From the NCBI GenBank assembly GCA_948474755.1, contig CAOLHI010000492.1:248001-312000 (forward strand): DNA of 64,000 bases. The letters run 5' to 3'. Positions within the stretch are counted from its first letter, which is position 1. Every line of letters begins with the position of its first letter. The notes below the pieces were generated by a model. It did no database searches. It had not been told where the DNA came from and saw only the letters and a list, made by a program, of their open reading frames with translations. The position numbers were made by a program, and so were the translations under genes. Origin of the DNA: Ctenosaura bakeri (Eukaryota; Chordata; Lepidosauria; Squamata; Iguanidae). Positions 12,771-26,400 of this stretch are shown one piece after another.

Positions 12771-13020
12771 ACCAGCACAGTGCAGTGGTTTGAGGACTGG
12801 ACTGTGATTCTAGAGACCAAGGTTTGAATCCCAGCTCAGCCACGGAAACCCACTGGATGAGCTTAGGTAAGTCACACTCTCTTATCCTCATAGGAAAGCA
12901 AAGGCAAACCACCTCTGGGAAAATCTTGCCAAGAAAAGCCCGTGGTAGGTTTGCCTAAGGGCCGCCATAAGTTGGAAATTACTTGAGACTGCAGTAATAA
13001 CAGCCGCAACAAGAAGAAGA
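12771..13020 (+). mobile_element. tRNA-type SINE with Bov-B tail (near full length)
   Basis: Head ACCAGCACAGTGCAGTGG with a box-B-like GGTTTGAATCCC. The body has AAATCTTGCCAAGAAAAGCC; the tail has GGGCCGCCATAAGTTGGAAA then TTACTTGAGAC, followed by a degraded AAC/AAG repeat. This is the Sauria-type SINE; transcription would use the internal Pol III promoter. Confidence 0.85.
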
Positions 13021-13703
13021 AGCTGTGCATCACTGAATGGAACACAAATGTTTTATTCACAGGCCATAAGCAGCAAGTGCTTATAGCTGTACTGTTTACA
13101 ATCGAATGGCAATGATGTCAGGGAATTCAGGGCAGGGAGTGAGCTGGCAATTGTGTGGGCACAAAATAGCACTACAGCAGTCCATTCTGGTTTCAGCTCA
13201 TATTCTCCCCCAAGTCTCATTCCATGTGCACAGTTGGATTATTTAAGTACGTTCTAAAACAACACAACCAATGTGCACTCAAAAAGTACAGTCTGTATGT
13301 AAATCTTGTTGCTGTCATTTGTGTACCTTACAATTTAATTTCTCAACTCTGTTTTAAGACTGAAGGCCAAAGGAAATGTTCCAACACACAGCTTCTTGCA
13401 GTGTTAATCTGAAGGCTACCTTTTACTTCTTAAGACATTTCCAGTAAGGAGAAATTGGTAGTACAGTAGGAGCACAGCGGGAGTGATTTAGTTCTTTCCC
13501 TTCTGGCCTTCACCCACAAATGCTCCATACAACTTTCTCCATTTTCCCTAGTGTGATTCCATTCCATCCTCTTTTCTTTTTCCCCCCTCCCCTCTTCCTC
13601 CTTACCCACCTCTCACTATGGACTAATTAAAATGCAGCAACAAATAGATACATAACACAGTTAAAAACACGAACACCACTTAAAAATATGTAATTGGTCA
13701 AAA

Positions 13704-13908
13704 GAATGTTGTTATTGTTGTTGTTGTGTGCCTTCAAGTCATTTCTGACTTATGGTGAGCCTAAGGCAAACCTATCATGGGGTTTTCTGGGGCTGAGAGT
13801 GTGTGATGCACCCAAGATCATCCAGTGGTATCCATGGTTGAGCGGGGAATTGAACCTTGGTCTCCGGGGTCATAATCTAATGTTCAAACTACTACAGCAC
13901 ACATAGTG
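13704..13908 (-). mobile_element. tRNA-type SINE with Bov-B tail (minus strand)
   Basis: The plus strand starts with the reverse tail TTGTTATTGTTGTTGTTG, then GTGCCTTCAAGTCATTTC and GACTTATGGTGAGCC. It ends with the reversed head GGGGAATTGAACCTTGGTCT. It lacks some of the middle present in the 12771 copy. Confidence 0.85.
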
Positions 13909-13959
13909 TCAGTTTAAAAAGCATGCAAATTAAAAGTAATTGATTTTCATAACTTAAAA

Positions 13960-14640
13960 ATCATCTGGAAGGCCTGCCAAAAGAGATTGATTTTCAATCC
14001 TGTTTGAGTTTATCCAGCTGTTGAATCTTGTAGGATTGTCTGGAGAAAAAATGCAGTCAGCTTCGTCCTGGCTGACTGAAGTAAATGCCCTCCAGAAGAC
14101 CTGGGCGTATGGGGTGGGTTATAACAGGAGAAGGCAGTCCCATAGGTAACCTGGACCCAAACCATGTAGGGCTTTAAAGGTAACAACCAACACTTTGTAT
14201 TTGTCTGGAAACTAATTGGGAGCCAGTGGAATAATTCTAATATAAGTGTATTATGATCACTCTTAGATGCACCAATAACCAGTCTGAATATCTCTGAATT
14301 TGGTACAGAGGTAGCCTAATGTACAGTGCATTGCACAAGTCTGGCTTTGAGGTTACTAGTGCTTGCACTGCCATCTTTAGGTCCTTCAGCAGTAGGAAGG
14401 GGCATAGCAGGCATATCAGCCAAAGATGATAGGAAGCACTCCTGGTTGTCATACCTTTCTGGGCTGTCATTCGGAGTGATGGATGCAGAAGCACCCCCAA
14501 GCTGCAAACATAGTCTTTCGGGGTGTGTGGGTAACCCCATCCAGTCCCAGGTTAAGACTCTTTAAGAGTAAGCACCTCCATCCAGATTCAGTTTTAGTTT
14601 GTTTTTTTACTCACCCAGACCATTACCTCCTCTGGACATT
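13960..14640. repeat. Old LINE-like dispersed repeat (uncertain)
   Basis: The stretch AACCATGTAGGGCTTTAAAG, CAACACTTTG and AAACTAATTGGGAGCCAG (14160-14226) recalls a repeat common in reptile genomes. I cannot fix its family or ends, and no intact frame is present. Confidence 0.35.
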
Positions 14641-15265
14641 CATTTAGAGGATTTTAACCAGAAGTGCTTTGCAAGAGAACAAAGCTTCTGGGCTAATATT
14701 TTTATCACATCTAATGTGATACCTGATCTTGAGTTCCCTGGCCTTCTATGAGATATCTATAGTCCAGCCAGTGGCAGCAAGAGCACTTGTGATGCCCTTG
14801 CTTGCAAAGCTTTCCCAGTAATATTGGAAGAGGGATGTAAAGAAGACTCACAAATTTGTTCATTCTCTACCAGAAAGCATATGCCTCAGCGCATCAAGGC
14901 ACCTCATTGGAAAAACCATCAACTACTTTAAGAATTGTTGCATGTCTATTTCAGTAAAAAATTCATGTGGTGCAAGAGCTTCTTTTTTTTTTTTTTAACA
15001 TAAATCAACATTTTTAGGTAGAAAACAGTGTTTTCAGACACACACACACAAACAGCACTGAAATGCGCCCCCCCCCCAATAATCTCAGGGAGAAAGACAA
15101 CTTTTTGGAATACTTCCTTCTTGCATGCAGGAATGAGTAAGCCAGGATTGACTTTCCAGTGATAATAAAAGAGTGGTTAACAACTGGGTGGATTAGACTT
15201 CAGCAGTGAAGATACCAATGAAAGATGAGATCTTGGTGGAACAATGGAAATACAAGCTACACCAA

Positions 15266-15646
15266 GGCCTTGTCTGCATCTTACCTTTTCACGGTGCTGG
15301 GGCATGGGGATCGTGCGAGCAGCCTCTTGCGAGAGGCTCTCACATCCCTGCTGCTTCGCCTCTGCAGCCGCTGCCTGCCGGGATTTTCCCAGGCTGCCCT
15401 GGGGCAGGAAGCATGAGCGCCTCGGCTCCAGAGGCTCCACATACACGGTAAGTGTGCACGGGGCCCTGGAGCAATGCACGATCGCGCACCATTTTTGGCT
15501 ACAAGCCGAAATGAAATAGTGCGCAATCAGCACCTTCCAGCCCTGGCAGCACCGTGCAATTGCGAGGATGTCATGTGGACCACTCCTTGCAGTTGCGCAA
15601 CACTCCAGAGGTCCTTTCTCATGGCGAATACCATGCAAAAAGGGCC
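15266..15646 (+). mobile_element. GC-rich non-autonomous DNA element (family E)
   Basis: The element starts GGCCTTGTCTGCATCTTACC and ends CATGCAAAAAGGGCC, flanked by CAA on both sides (15263-15265 and 15647-15649). The interior is GC- and CpG-rich and is shared with the reverse complement of 57800-58223 (CATCTTACCTTTTC, GTAAGTG, GAGCAATGCACGA, ATTTTTGG). Overlapping open frames here of up to 174 codons are by-products of the GC-rich composition. Confidence 0.75.
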
Positions 15647-15764
15647 CAAGAGGTTCTGAAATAAAATTAGTGAACAGTACAAACCCATATGCTGTTGTCA
15701 CAGTTGTTTTTTGTTTTTTTTAATTTTCATTCTTTATTACAAAAGAGAAACTGTTGTCACAGTT

Positions 15765-15845
15765 TTGGAAAGTTATTTTGGCCATGGTGATGGGAGATCC
15801 TATGAGACATTGTCCCAAAAAGTAACTTTTCCAGGGTCTGCCTGT
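15765..15845. repeat. Fold-back element, family C (partial)
   Basis: Left GGAAAGTTATTTTGG and right CCCAAAAAGTAACTTTTCC are inverted copies, about 60 bp apart. Confidence 0.55.
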
Positions 15846-18800
15846 TGCTTGTTTCTCAGAGGCTTCATCTTTTCCTATCCCTCTCTGGCATGGTATCTTG
15901 TGAAAGTGCACACAAGCTTAGCTCCATTGCCTTTCTAAACAGGAAATAACACAACCCTGGATTTCAAAATATTAAGTGTTCAACTCCCACTTGGCTACTG
16001 ACAAGTAAACAAGCCTCTTTGTTCTCTGGGTTACACCAACCAAAGGCCTTTTTTTTTTTTCACCAACAGAGCATAAACTTCCTTTCTAAGCTTGACATGC
16101 TGCATTTTTTATTTAGATGCAGATCTATTCAAGCAGAGATAGGCTCCACATTGGTTGTGAGGGATGATGTTCATGAAGATACATAAAAAAACAGTTTACC
16201 TCTATTTTAGATACATAAAATTGGCAAATTGGTAAAGGTCTGTTGACCAATCCTTTGTAAGCGAGAGTGAAAGCAGCATTATAAGCCCTTCTCAGCACAT
16301 GGTTGAAACTCAGACAGACTGGTGATTGGAACAAGAATAGATGAGGCACATTTCAAATGTTCTTTCTTTCACACAAGTGAAGATCTAATGCAGAAACAAA
16401 CTATACATCCATTGCTGCGCTGTGCTGAACAAGGAATTATGAAGCAAGGAGCATATTTTATTCTCTAGTCTTGAACAATGATTAGTCACTATCAATTTGG
16501 AAGCAAAATAGTCCAAATCCAGTCACAAAATAATGTGTTTGTTTCTCTATATGTAAGGCCTTTATAGGGGTGTAGAACTATGAAAATTTGTGACCTAAAA
16601 GAAAAAGATTCATTTTTAAACCAGATTGAAATCCCTAACAAAGATCTGTGAGCTACCAGGATTGAGATGCGGTAGGCAAGTGCACTAGGGATGAAGGCCA
16701 TTTTCATATACTGTCATGCCAAAACCGGAATGATTTTAATTTGGGGGGGTGTTTTTTGCAAGTGTTGGCCCATTTTTGATAATTATTTCAGCCAGCAAAA
16801 ACCTTCCTGATTTTTTTCTTTAATTGTAGGAGTTGCCATGGGGACAACAAGGGCCACAAAAAAAAGGCATTTAGAGGCCACGCTTCACCCACCTTGAATG
16901 TTGATGGCAGTGGAACTTAACAGCAGGAAGAAAATTAGAGGGGCCCATCCCATTTTTTAGAAATACAGCTACTTAGTTCCTTCAGACTCTGTTTTCTCCC
17001 TTCGCAGGGGAAAAAGTGGAAACTCCCTATAGAAGACAAACTAGAAATCTTGGGATTTTTGTTTTGTTTTAGCCAGGGTTTCATTGATAGTGACGTCTGT
17101 GCCCAGAAAGCAGTAGTGAGTAGAGGAATTCCTTTTCTCTCCAACTTAGGTATGAAAATGTGATTACAAATGAATAGAAAAAAATTAAAAGTGGACCATG
17201 GCTGCATATATGTCAGTGGAGTAGAAGGTTTTTGGATGCAGCTGAGCATTGGATTTGGCTTGGGAAGGAGTATTAGGTAACAAATTTAGTAGGATGACCT
17301 TTGCTGTAACCAGAGTAAAGTTTGCGGTGGGGGTGATATTTGGCTAGAAGTACAAAGTAACCTCAGGCTCACTTCTAACATGTAGAATACATAGTGCAAT
17401 ATAGTGAAAGGCTGCCATTAACCACTTTTTTCCTGCTACACTCCCACTTCCACCCACCCACCCACCCACTCTTCAGCCTTAAAAGTACTAATAAGGGAAT
17501 AAGGCTAGAAACACAAATTAACCTCTGGCTCACTTCTAACCTGCAGTGGTATTTGAGGATCAAATTGTAAACGTTGAAAATTACATAGAGTGCTGCAGGT
17601 CCTTTCTGTTGAAAGGAGATGGGAAAAATGGGGGCACAAGACTGTGATAGTACATATCTTTGCAGTGGAGATCAGATTTGGAAGGGGGGTATATATGCCA
17701 TGAGATTAGAGGGCTCCCCTTTCTGTGTTTATACAGGGAAGTTTCAGGAGAAAGAAGAAGAGAAGGAGGCACCTTTTCTCCTTTGCACTTTCCAGCAATT
17801 GCTTCAGACTAGTACTTTGCTATGAAGTGTTCAGCTTTGGAACTGATTGCTGCCTCCTAACTTAAACTCTTTTAAGCATTCATTATATTAGCATAGTGAG
17901 GGAAGGTGGTTTAAGGTTGGGACAGAAGAAAAAGTCTTTAAAAAAAAAAGTTATCCAACCCCAAGCTAAGAATACTTCTACAAGGTTCCTGTTTAAACCT
18001 GGTTGGTTTTCCAGACGTGAGCATTCTTCTTAGGGCCTGGGATGCAATACAACATTTTATTACAGGCCTGCACTTGTGCTGCATACATTGTGATGAGCTT
18101 GCCCATCTGGAATTTAAGCAGTTTCTAAGCTCAACAATAACATCCTATTTTAGTGTCAAAAGTACTCTACTCTTCCTTCTGCAATAAGGCTGTAGTAGCA
18201 TCAGACAAAACCAAATGTCTACCTCTGTCATTCCCATCACTCCAGCTGTAATTCTGTCATCGTCTCAGATCCTCCTGTTTGGGTGCCACTTTGTCTTACC
18301 ATTTTAGCATAAGTAAGGGGTTTCAGGGTTTGAATCTGGCCTGATTAACTCTGATTAGGATGCTGATCAGGACCAGCCCCAGCCATTTGGTTCCCTGAGA
18401 TACGTGGCATCCTCTGTCCTCTGTTGAGGGATATTTCAAATAGTTAAAAATCTACTGCCGCAAGTGGTTGCATCACCATACCAGCTGTTAGAGCTGGTCC
18501 TAATGCAGTTACCAGTTTGTTGGATTTCTGCATGTTTTGCCATCATCCTTATTTTTGCATCCTGCTCTTTTGTGCACTTGAATAGACCGGGCTTTAATGT
18601 CTACATAAACCAGAACTGAATGCAGGGCCAGCCAGGGTGAGAGGGAGCATTAATAAACCACAGCCAAGAACATTTGTGGTTTGGTACACTCACAGTTATC
18701 CTCTATCTGTCTCTTTTTTTGCCTATACTTTCGTGCTCTCACACCCTGAGAACTTCACAGAGACAAAATAAATTCTTCCAAATCTGTTGTGTCTCTATTA

Positions 18801-19786
18801 TGAGTTGTGATTTGGCGCTAATACCCAGTTCAGTGACTTATTCTTTCCCTTTTTCCTCAGAACAAAGTTCGTGGTTTTGGATTCTCCAAAGGAGTGACCC
18901 AGAATACAACCTGAAAATAGAATAGTTTAATTTCCCCATTCCTTTCTCTAACCCAATTTGTGATAGTTTTGTGTCCATTGTATTTTTTTTTAAGCAGCCT
19001 TTACACCATGCTATCTTGTGACAAGAATTGAAATATTTTTCTTGTTTTCTTGGTGAGCAGAAATATAAAGTGATCTTTCTTCTCTGTCTTCTTGAGTTGT
19101 ATTGTAAAAGACAGTATTTTTAAGCTAAAACATAAAACTGTGTAAGATGTACTGTAAAATACCTCCTTAAATTGACAAATCATCCATCTAAAACTATTTT
19201 TTGTTTGGCTTGTATGTTCTTTTACTAGTATTTACTAGTATTAAAATGATTTTGTTCTCCAGTTTTGAAATACAGTTATAGAAGATACAGATTATACTTC
19301 AAAATATACATGCCAAGCAAGCACTGGGGATATTTAAAACTGTTTACAGAAAAACGTAAAAGCGGCATCAAGGGAATTAATAGGGTTTAGAATGAGAGCA
19401 ACCAGCAGAGTAAGAGCTAAAAATGGAAAATTGTAGAGATTCTAACATTGAATGTTTAGTTATGTATGCTGTAAAAAATTAGGCACAGCAGAAAAGTTGA
19501 CATACTAGCTTAAATTAGGTAGAGTTAGAATAGCCATTTTGGAATTTACAGAAGTGTTGACATATCAAGTTCCTATTAATTCTAGTTGACACTAACAATT
19601 GGATTTTGCCCATTGAAGTAGCACTGCCTGAACCTTTGGACTTCATTTGTAGCACATGTGCCAGCAACATTGGTTGTCACTGGTAGAAACATTTCCCTGG
19701 CCAATGGGGATAAATTATGTGGAGATGTAAAGCTAACTATTGCCCTATATTCTGTCTAAGCATTTGCAATATGCATCATTACAGCA
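15846..19786. other. No gene recognised
   Basis: Non-coding. The only structure seen is a spaced direct repeat (17340-17545). No exon with family resemblance was found; 5' non-coding exons of RNF144A may be hidden here. Confidence 0.45.
17340..17545. repeat. Spaced direct repeat
   Basis: Two copies of about 44 bp, near 17342 and 17500, share GGCTAGAA, CAAATTAACCTC-like and GGCTCACTTCTAAC. Their starts are about 160 bp apart and a CCCACC-rich stretch lies between them. Confidence 0.65.
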
Positions 19787-19913
19787 AGTGTGAGGAATCT
19801 GTGGCCTGCATGTTAGATTATAACTCCCATCATTCCTAACTATTGGCAATGCTGTTTGGGGCCTGTGAGAGTTGGAGTCCACTGCCATATGAAAGGTCAC
19901 AGATTCCCCACCT
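19787..19913. repeat. Fold-back element, TGGRGTTGTAGTCC type (family A)
   Basis: Left arm GAGGAATCTGTGGCC and TAACTCCCATCATTCC; right arm GAGAGTTGGAGTCC and GGTCACAGATTCCCCACC. The ends are inverted copies and the middle is an ACTATTGGCAATGCTG spacer typical of the family. Confidence 0.7.
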
Positions 19914-20278
19914 GTGCATTGCAGTTTGAAATGAGAGTAGTGATTGAACCCATAGGTGCTGTGGGAACAATAACAAATACCCTGATCTCATAAACCAAAC
20001 CATGGCACACATTCAGCAACTCAGATCTGTGTACAGAGCACATGATAAACAAGATTGCCTTGTTCCTTTCTATAAAACTGGCTGCGTGTATACACTTGGT
20101 GAAAAGTCTCTGTCTCTCATACACCATACATTTCTTAACACAGAAGAAAATGTGGTATACCCTGTCCACCAACTTGGGAGCTTTTTAATGGAACTAAAGG
20201 AAATAAACGAGGTTTCTGATGAAATTATATTTCAGTTTTATTGACACACTCCTGTTTTTCTTTTCAGATCATTCTGAA

Positions 20279-20413
20279 ATGACTACGGCAAGATATAGAC
20301 CAACCTGGGACTTGGTGCTTGACCCTCTGGTGTCATGTAAGCTCTGCCTTGGGGAGTATCCAGTGGAGCAGATGACAACAATAGCACAATGCCAATGCAT
20401 CTTCTGTACTCTG
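20279..20413 (+). CDS. RNF144A: RNF144A coding exon 1 (residues 1-45)
   Basis: The exon begins after a TTTTCAG acceptor at 20268, leaving 11 nt of 5' UTR before the ATG. It encodes the N-terminus and the first RING1 ligands (C20, C23, C38, C40, C43). The donor is GTGAGT at 20414. The ATG matches the family start, so earlier transcript parts must be non-coding exons further upstream. The reading frame runs on into the intron only briefly. Confidence 0.95.
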
Positions 20414-23400
20414 GTGAGTAAGCTGTAAGTAGAGAGTACACTTTAGCTGCAACCGCTCTGTCACCACACATCTATCTGAGGTTTCACTCAGACATAATCT
20501 CTATAGATGTGTGGATTCCACCTACTTTCCCCAGTGAAATGTGTGATGACTACATCATAAACATTTGTTCCGCATGTGGCAGATGTCATGTTTAACATGG
20601 GGCAAATATGAGTCTTCTGGGCCCTCTGGATAACCCCTGAACCTAAAAAAGAATGAGGTTCTAGGCTGCTTAAGGAATGATCTAAGCTTTGTTTTGTCAA
20701 ATTTGGTCGATACAACCCCATCGAGCACCTGAATGGAAATTATTTTTTTTGAAAAGCATTTCCCAAACTGGTGCCACTGTTATTAGCCTTTTTATGGGTG
20801 TTAGCATACCATGTGGTTCAGGATAATAGTGAAACCACTTGGAGTTCAGGGAATGAACCCCATATGACACAGAACTTAGAATGCCAGACTAGGTGCCCTT
20901 TTACACTACACAGTTACAGCACTATATTCTACTTGAACTGCTATGGTCGCATCCTGTAGAATCCTGGAGTTTGTAATTTGGTCAGAGAAACTAGAGGATC
21001 TCTGGCTGAGAATTTGAAATGTCCATCCTTTAAATGGCAAATCTCAGGATTTCCATAGCATGTTGTCATGGCAGTTAAAATAGAATCATACTGCTATAAC
21101 TGTAAAAGGAGTCCTGGATCTGTAGGGGGAGGAACTCATAATTCTATTCACCCATCATGTTCATTGGGTGAACCAGTATTTTTTTTTCTATTAATCTAAT
21201 CTGGTTCACAAGGTTGTTTTGAGGGTAAAATGGGGTGAGGTGGGTTGGGGTGGGGTGAGATGAAAGTGAGGATGGAAACAAGCATGTCATTCTGAGGAAG
21301 AGCAGTGCAAAAGTGTAACACACACACACACACAGAATTTAAAAAAAAAATACATAGTGGACCTGAGTTCAGTGCCCTGCTTAGCTGTGAGACCTACTGT
21401 ATGTCTTTGGCCATGTTTGGCCTTCAGGGTAATGCCCACATGAACCTGCTGGAATTATTTAAATTAAAGAGATACAAAAGTGGTGATGATATGTACTCAT
21501 TCTACATCTTTCAACAGATGAGTACATGGAGCTTATTCAGGTGCATTTGTTATGATTAACACCTTTTGGAGATCATATTCATTCAATCATGTCCCTTTTT
21601 TGTGGAAAAACACATGAAAGCAAGCAAGCAAGCAGTCATGAGGGTGTCTTTGTAGTATGTTAGCAGTATCTCAGAGAAGAAGAAAAAAACATTTGCATAA
21701 AGAATTTCATGGAGCTCAGATGTCTAAGTTTCCGAAGGCAATGTGCTGTGGAAAGGAAAAGCCATCTGATAGAGGCCATAAGTGAGAGCAACATGGATGG
21801 GTGGGTGGAGTGGGGGAGGCAAGCTGCATTCATCAATTTTTTTAAAAAAAAATAATGGTGCCTATGTATGTGCTTATGTGGCAAAAAACTTAGGGCAGAT
21901 GTATAGTAAGCACCTAGCTTTAACCGAATGTCCCCTGGCTCATTGACACAAATCCCCATTGAAATAAATCCATATTATATTATCTGGGAGGTATGATGTT
22001 GTTATTTTTTTAAAAAAAAATCCACAGCAGGGCTGAGTGGAAGTAATGTCCAGAAGAATTGGGGTGAAATTTGGATACACTTGGTGCAATTCTGGTGGTA
22101 GCAAGTGCTGAATCCAAACCAACTGTGTTGAAGGCCATGCGTTGACAGCCATGATGACTTTTGCTATTTTGCCTGGGTAATGTGGAGATGATTCCTGATC
22201 CTCAGATGCTGAGCCCTGCGACACAGCACAGAAAGGAACAATTGCTAGGCAATTGGTATAGATAGCTTCTAACTAGAAGACTCCCTTCAAATTTTAGGGT
22301 CTCCCTCCACCCATCCATAAGTCACCCAGAGTAGCTTTCAGATAACAGCATTACAAAGAACAATTACACTGAATGTGGTTTCTCCTGATTTTCTTATTCA
22401 AGCAAATTACAGACTGGTGTTGACCATTGACTCTAAACAAGTGTAGCAACTTACTATTTAGGAATCATGAAACTGGAGATAATTAAAGCAGAACTGAACA
22501 AACTGGACTAACAATCTCCGCTCCAGCCGGTCTCTCTGGTTTGGGAGTACCCTTGCAGATCGCTGATCACCCAGTAGTGGCCTTTAAGGTAGGAATATGT
22601 GACAGTGATTAATCTAGACACTTAATTGTGCAAAAGCTTTTGCCTGCTGGACTTAAAAAACAAACAAACAAACAAAAAACCTAAGATCACTGGGTTTTAC
22701 TTTACAACCAACTTTATATACCATTTGAAGCCCTGAGCAAGTTACTTAACAAAGTAGCCATTGCTATGCTCTGATGCTTGTTTTATTACATTGGCTAGAA
22801 CTACTGGAACATCTTTTATTTCCCGTTTCTTTGATGGTGTTACATAAATTTAGATTGATTTTTTTGCAAAATCCCTTTGCATGGAGCCAAGCATATTATT
22901 TATGAAGTGATTGTTCATAGAATGAAATCACCTCCTACAACCTATGTTCAAGTGAGTGCTGACAGAGATCTGTAGAACTGACTAGTTATCATTACCTCAG
23001 CAGTTCCTGAAATCTTGTTTTAAAGGACTTCATAACAGCTAATCTCTTTGACATATTAGCATTGACTTGGCCATTTTTGAATGAAAATATCCTGGAGTTT
23101 ATTCACAGTGCTGTTTTTTGGAAGAATGCAATGCACAGTACAGCCTTCCATGGATTTATTTGGTTTAATTACTTAAAATGTTGATACATTCCTTATTGAA
23201 ATTCCAGGGTAGTGTGCAAAATTCATTAAAACAGAAGTTAAAGCACAGCATGACAATCCACAGGAAGAGAAGGGAGAAAAACCATGATAGACTAGGTTTT
23301 GTTTCCTCATTTTTGTTTTCTCACTGCCTATAGGAACATGGATGTGTGTGCAACGTTAACAGTTTCTGTGGCCTGGTTTGGTGGAATTCCGATCTGATGG

Positions 23401-26400
23401 CAGAGGAAGGATTGGGTGTACTTGTGTTTGCTGCAGTGGACTTTGAAGCAAGCATAGAGAAATGGGTTGGGGGAGTATTGGTGTTCTCAGACCTAAGCTT
23501 ATAGCCTAGTGGCATTTTAAGGAAACAACCCTTGTGTCTGCCTCAGAGACCTGGGAGAAGGCACAACCGTGATTGAAAATGCACTGATTTCTTTGCAGGA
23601 ATTTGCTTCTGTTGAGCTGAGTAGGATTAGCATGATACTAAGGGTGGCAGAAATGGGCCCATTTTTGTCTGCTGTGGGGGGGTGGGGCAGGGAAAATATT
23701 AGAGCTTTCCAATAATGTCAAGCTGTTCTCTTCTGGTGTGGGTAGAAAACAAAAGAATGATAGCCTACCATTCTTGCCAGGCTTGGCTGTAGAGGAAAAC
23801 TACACAGAACCCGGGGATTTGATTTTAAACTCATATTTATCTTCTTCAGAATTTTAATTTGGTAGTTAATGATTTGGTATTTAATTACTTTCAAGCAATT
23901 AAGGAGGCCACTTGCTCTCTGGTCAGTTTCCTCAATCTTCTGTGCCCTTCACAGAATTCCTTCTGCTTCTCAGTATTCCTATCTCAGAATAGGGTTGTAA
24001 GAAGAAGCTTACTAGACTCCTCAAGCATCTTCTGAACACAAAGGATGGTTAGTGCCACTGGCCTTGCCCTGTTTCTCCAAATCAAAGAGCTCACCTTAGG
24101 TCTGCCAGGCATGATACTAAACCTGAAGATTTGACTTCTAGGAGAGCAAAGGAGTTCAGCTCACAGCATTGCCTCCACAACATTGCTGTGCAGATTGTGT
24201 GGGGTGACTCTTGCCTTTGAAACTCTTCATTACCAGTATATGTCATCACTGCCGTATCTTTTTAAATGTTAATTCTCATAAAAACGTTACCTTTGAAGCT
24301 CAACTCTCTTGCACTGAAACTAGCCAAGTACAATGTGGAATGATGTCTGTGTTTAGATATGGAATGTTGTTGGTCTATGGTAGTTAGTTTCAGAAGTAAG
24401 AAAGAACTTCAGCAGATGTGACCAAGGGACCTATGGTTATGAAGGGAGGCATTCACAAAAGTGGCAGGGAGAGAGGTTTGTAAATGTTAGCGCATATTCC
24501 AAAGTGGCAGTTTTCACAGCAAATATCAGACCTCACCAAAAATTTGGCCCTATTCCAGGAGCAAAAGGATTTGTGACAAAGAGAATTATGTCAGTGATGC
24601 CTATCAGTTTTAGATCAAATTGGTATAAGACTAATGAAATGGCAAGCAGTATTTTTCATTATGAGAACTATCGTAGGCTCTGCTCTCTTACTTTGTATGT
24701 GTAATGACAGCACAGTAGTTTACATTTCATGAAATGATTTGCATCTTCTCCCACTTGGCAGTTCACTGACAAGATAAAAACCTTGGGGAGGATGGGCATG
24801 ACTGTAGAGGTTACAGATTCATTAATTGGCCATGTGATCATATTAATAAAAGCTGAGTGCCAGATGACTTGACTTTTACCTGAAGATGTCAGGAAAGGAG
24901 GAGGGAAGATTCTGACTAACCTTGACAAATTTTCTAATGAGAGTAGGGTGAGAGCCTTTTTGTTTTTAATTAATCATTCATAATTGCAAAGTGCACTCAT
25001 CTCTAAAAGTGTTCTGTGAAGGCTAAATGTTGTCATTAAAAATGTATTCCTTTCCATTTTAATTCCCATTCATTATTTCCAAAAGGGAAGGAGGGAAGAT
25101 GCCCTAACAGGCTATATCCATCTTGCTGAAACCTTGAAGTAAGATGACCATTTCTCCATTCAGGCCAAAGTACTGGAGAGTATGGCAGATGAGGATTAAC
25201 AACAGTCACTTTAGAGAAAACTGTGTTTTTTTCCAATCTCTAGTGCCAACATGAAGATCTATGGTGTGCAGTGCAGTCCTCTGTCTGTAAGGCTTCCCAC
25301 TTTGTTTCACTAGAACAGCAATTAAAGTGCAGAACCCTGCACTCTGTGAAAGGGAATAAGGGATCTCATTCACAGTAAATGTTCCATTTAGGTTCTGTCC
25401 TGTACTTGTATGCAAGTGACCTCTCAAAAGACTTCATTCTATCTCTAGACAGAAAAATTGTAGAGATAGTGGCCTAAATCTAGTTGCTAGTTCCAGTGAG
25501 TAGACCCACTGAATCAATTGCTGAATGGTAAGTCAGAACTTATGCAACCCCATTGTTTCATTAGGTTTACTTTAATAATGACTAGTGCTTGCATTTAGGC
25601 CAGGGTTGGGAATTATACAGCCCTCTGGACTGTGGTTGTACTGCAACTCCCATCAGCCCTAGCCAGCATAGCTATTGATGAAGAATGCTGGGAGTTGCCA
25701 TCAACAACATCTGCTGGGCCACAAGATTCCCCTCTTTGCTTTGGGCCAATGTCACCAAATTTCTCTAGGAGGAAGGAGGAATTCAGCAGCAGTTTCTCAG
25801 GTGGAAGTCAATCAAAACTTGGGAAAACTATTTTTGAACTACAACTCTCAGAGTTCCATGGCCATCTTATCTGAGCAGCAGGTTTGTGGACTTACATTTT
25901 CCAATATTGGGTCTTACAATTAGCAATGATTGTAGCATCCTACAGTTTTCCCCTCCCTTTCCCCCCGCCTCAGTCTCTGAAAATGCGTGTGTTTTTGCAT
26001 TTCCATACAAATGGGAACAGTGACTGTTTTGTCAATCTGGCCACTATTTTACATTGGCCACAGTAATCCAAAGCTTGCCATCACTCTGACGCATGAAGTG
26101 GAGATGCAGAAAGAGAAATGTATGACACGGGACTGCACTGTACACCGCTACAGTTCTTAACTGGAATATATGACATTCTTGGAGCAGTTAATTAACTGGT
26201 CTTTTTTTTTAAAGACAGCTTCTACTCTTCCAACTGCTTCTACCCTTCCTGTATTAACATGGAGAATAGGAAGAGAATCATATAAACCTTTGGAATTGCA
26301 ACTCCCAGCATTCCTCACTATTGGCTGTGCTGGCAAGGGGTGCTGGGAGTTGCAGTTCAGCAACATCTGGAAGGCAGCCTGATTCCGATCATTGATACGG

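Noticed and set aside
15177..15701. 174-codon minus-strand frame and several overlapping plus-strand frames
   Set aside because: They fall within the GC-rich family E element in many overlapping frames; low stop density is due to base composition, and no protein family is recognisable.
21225..21262. G-rich tract as a regulatory quadruplex
   Set aside because: The GGGGT runs could fold, but it lies deep in an intron and nothing links it to regulation.
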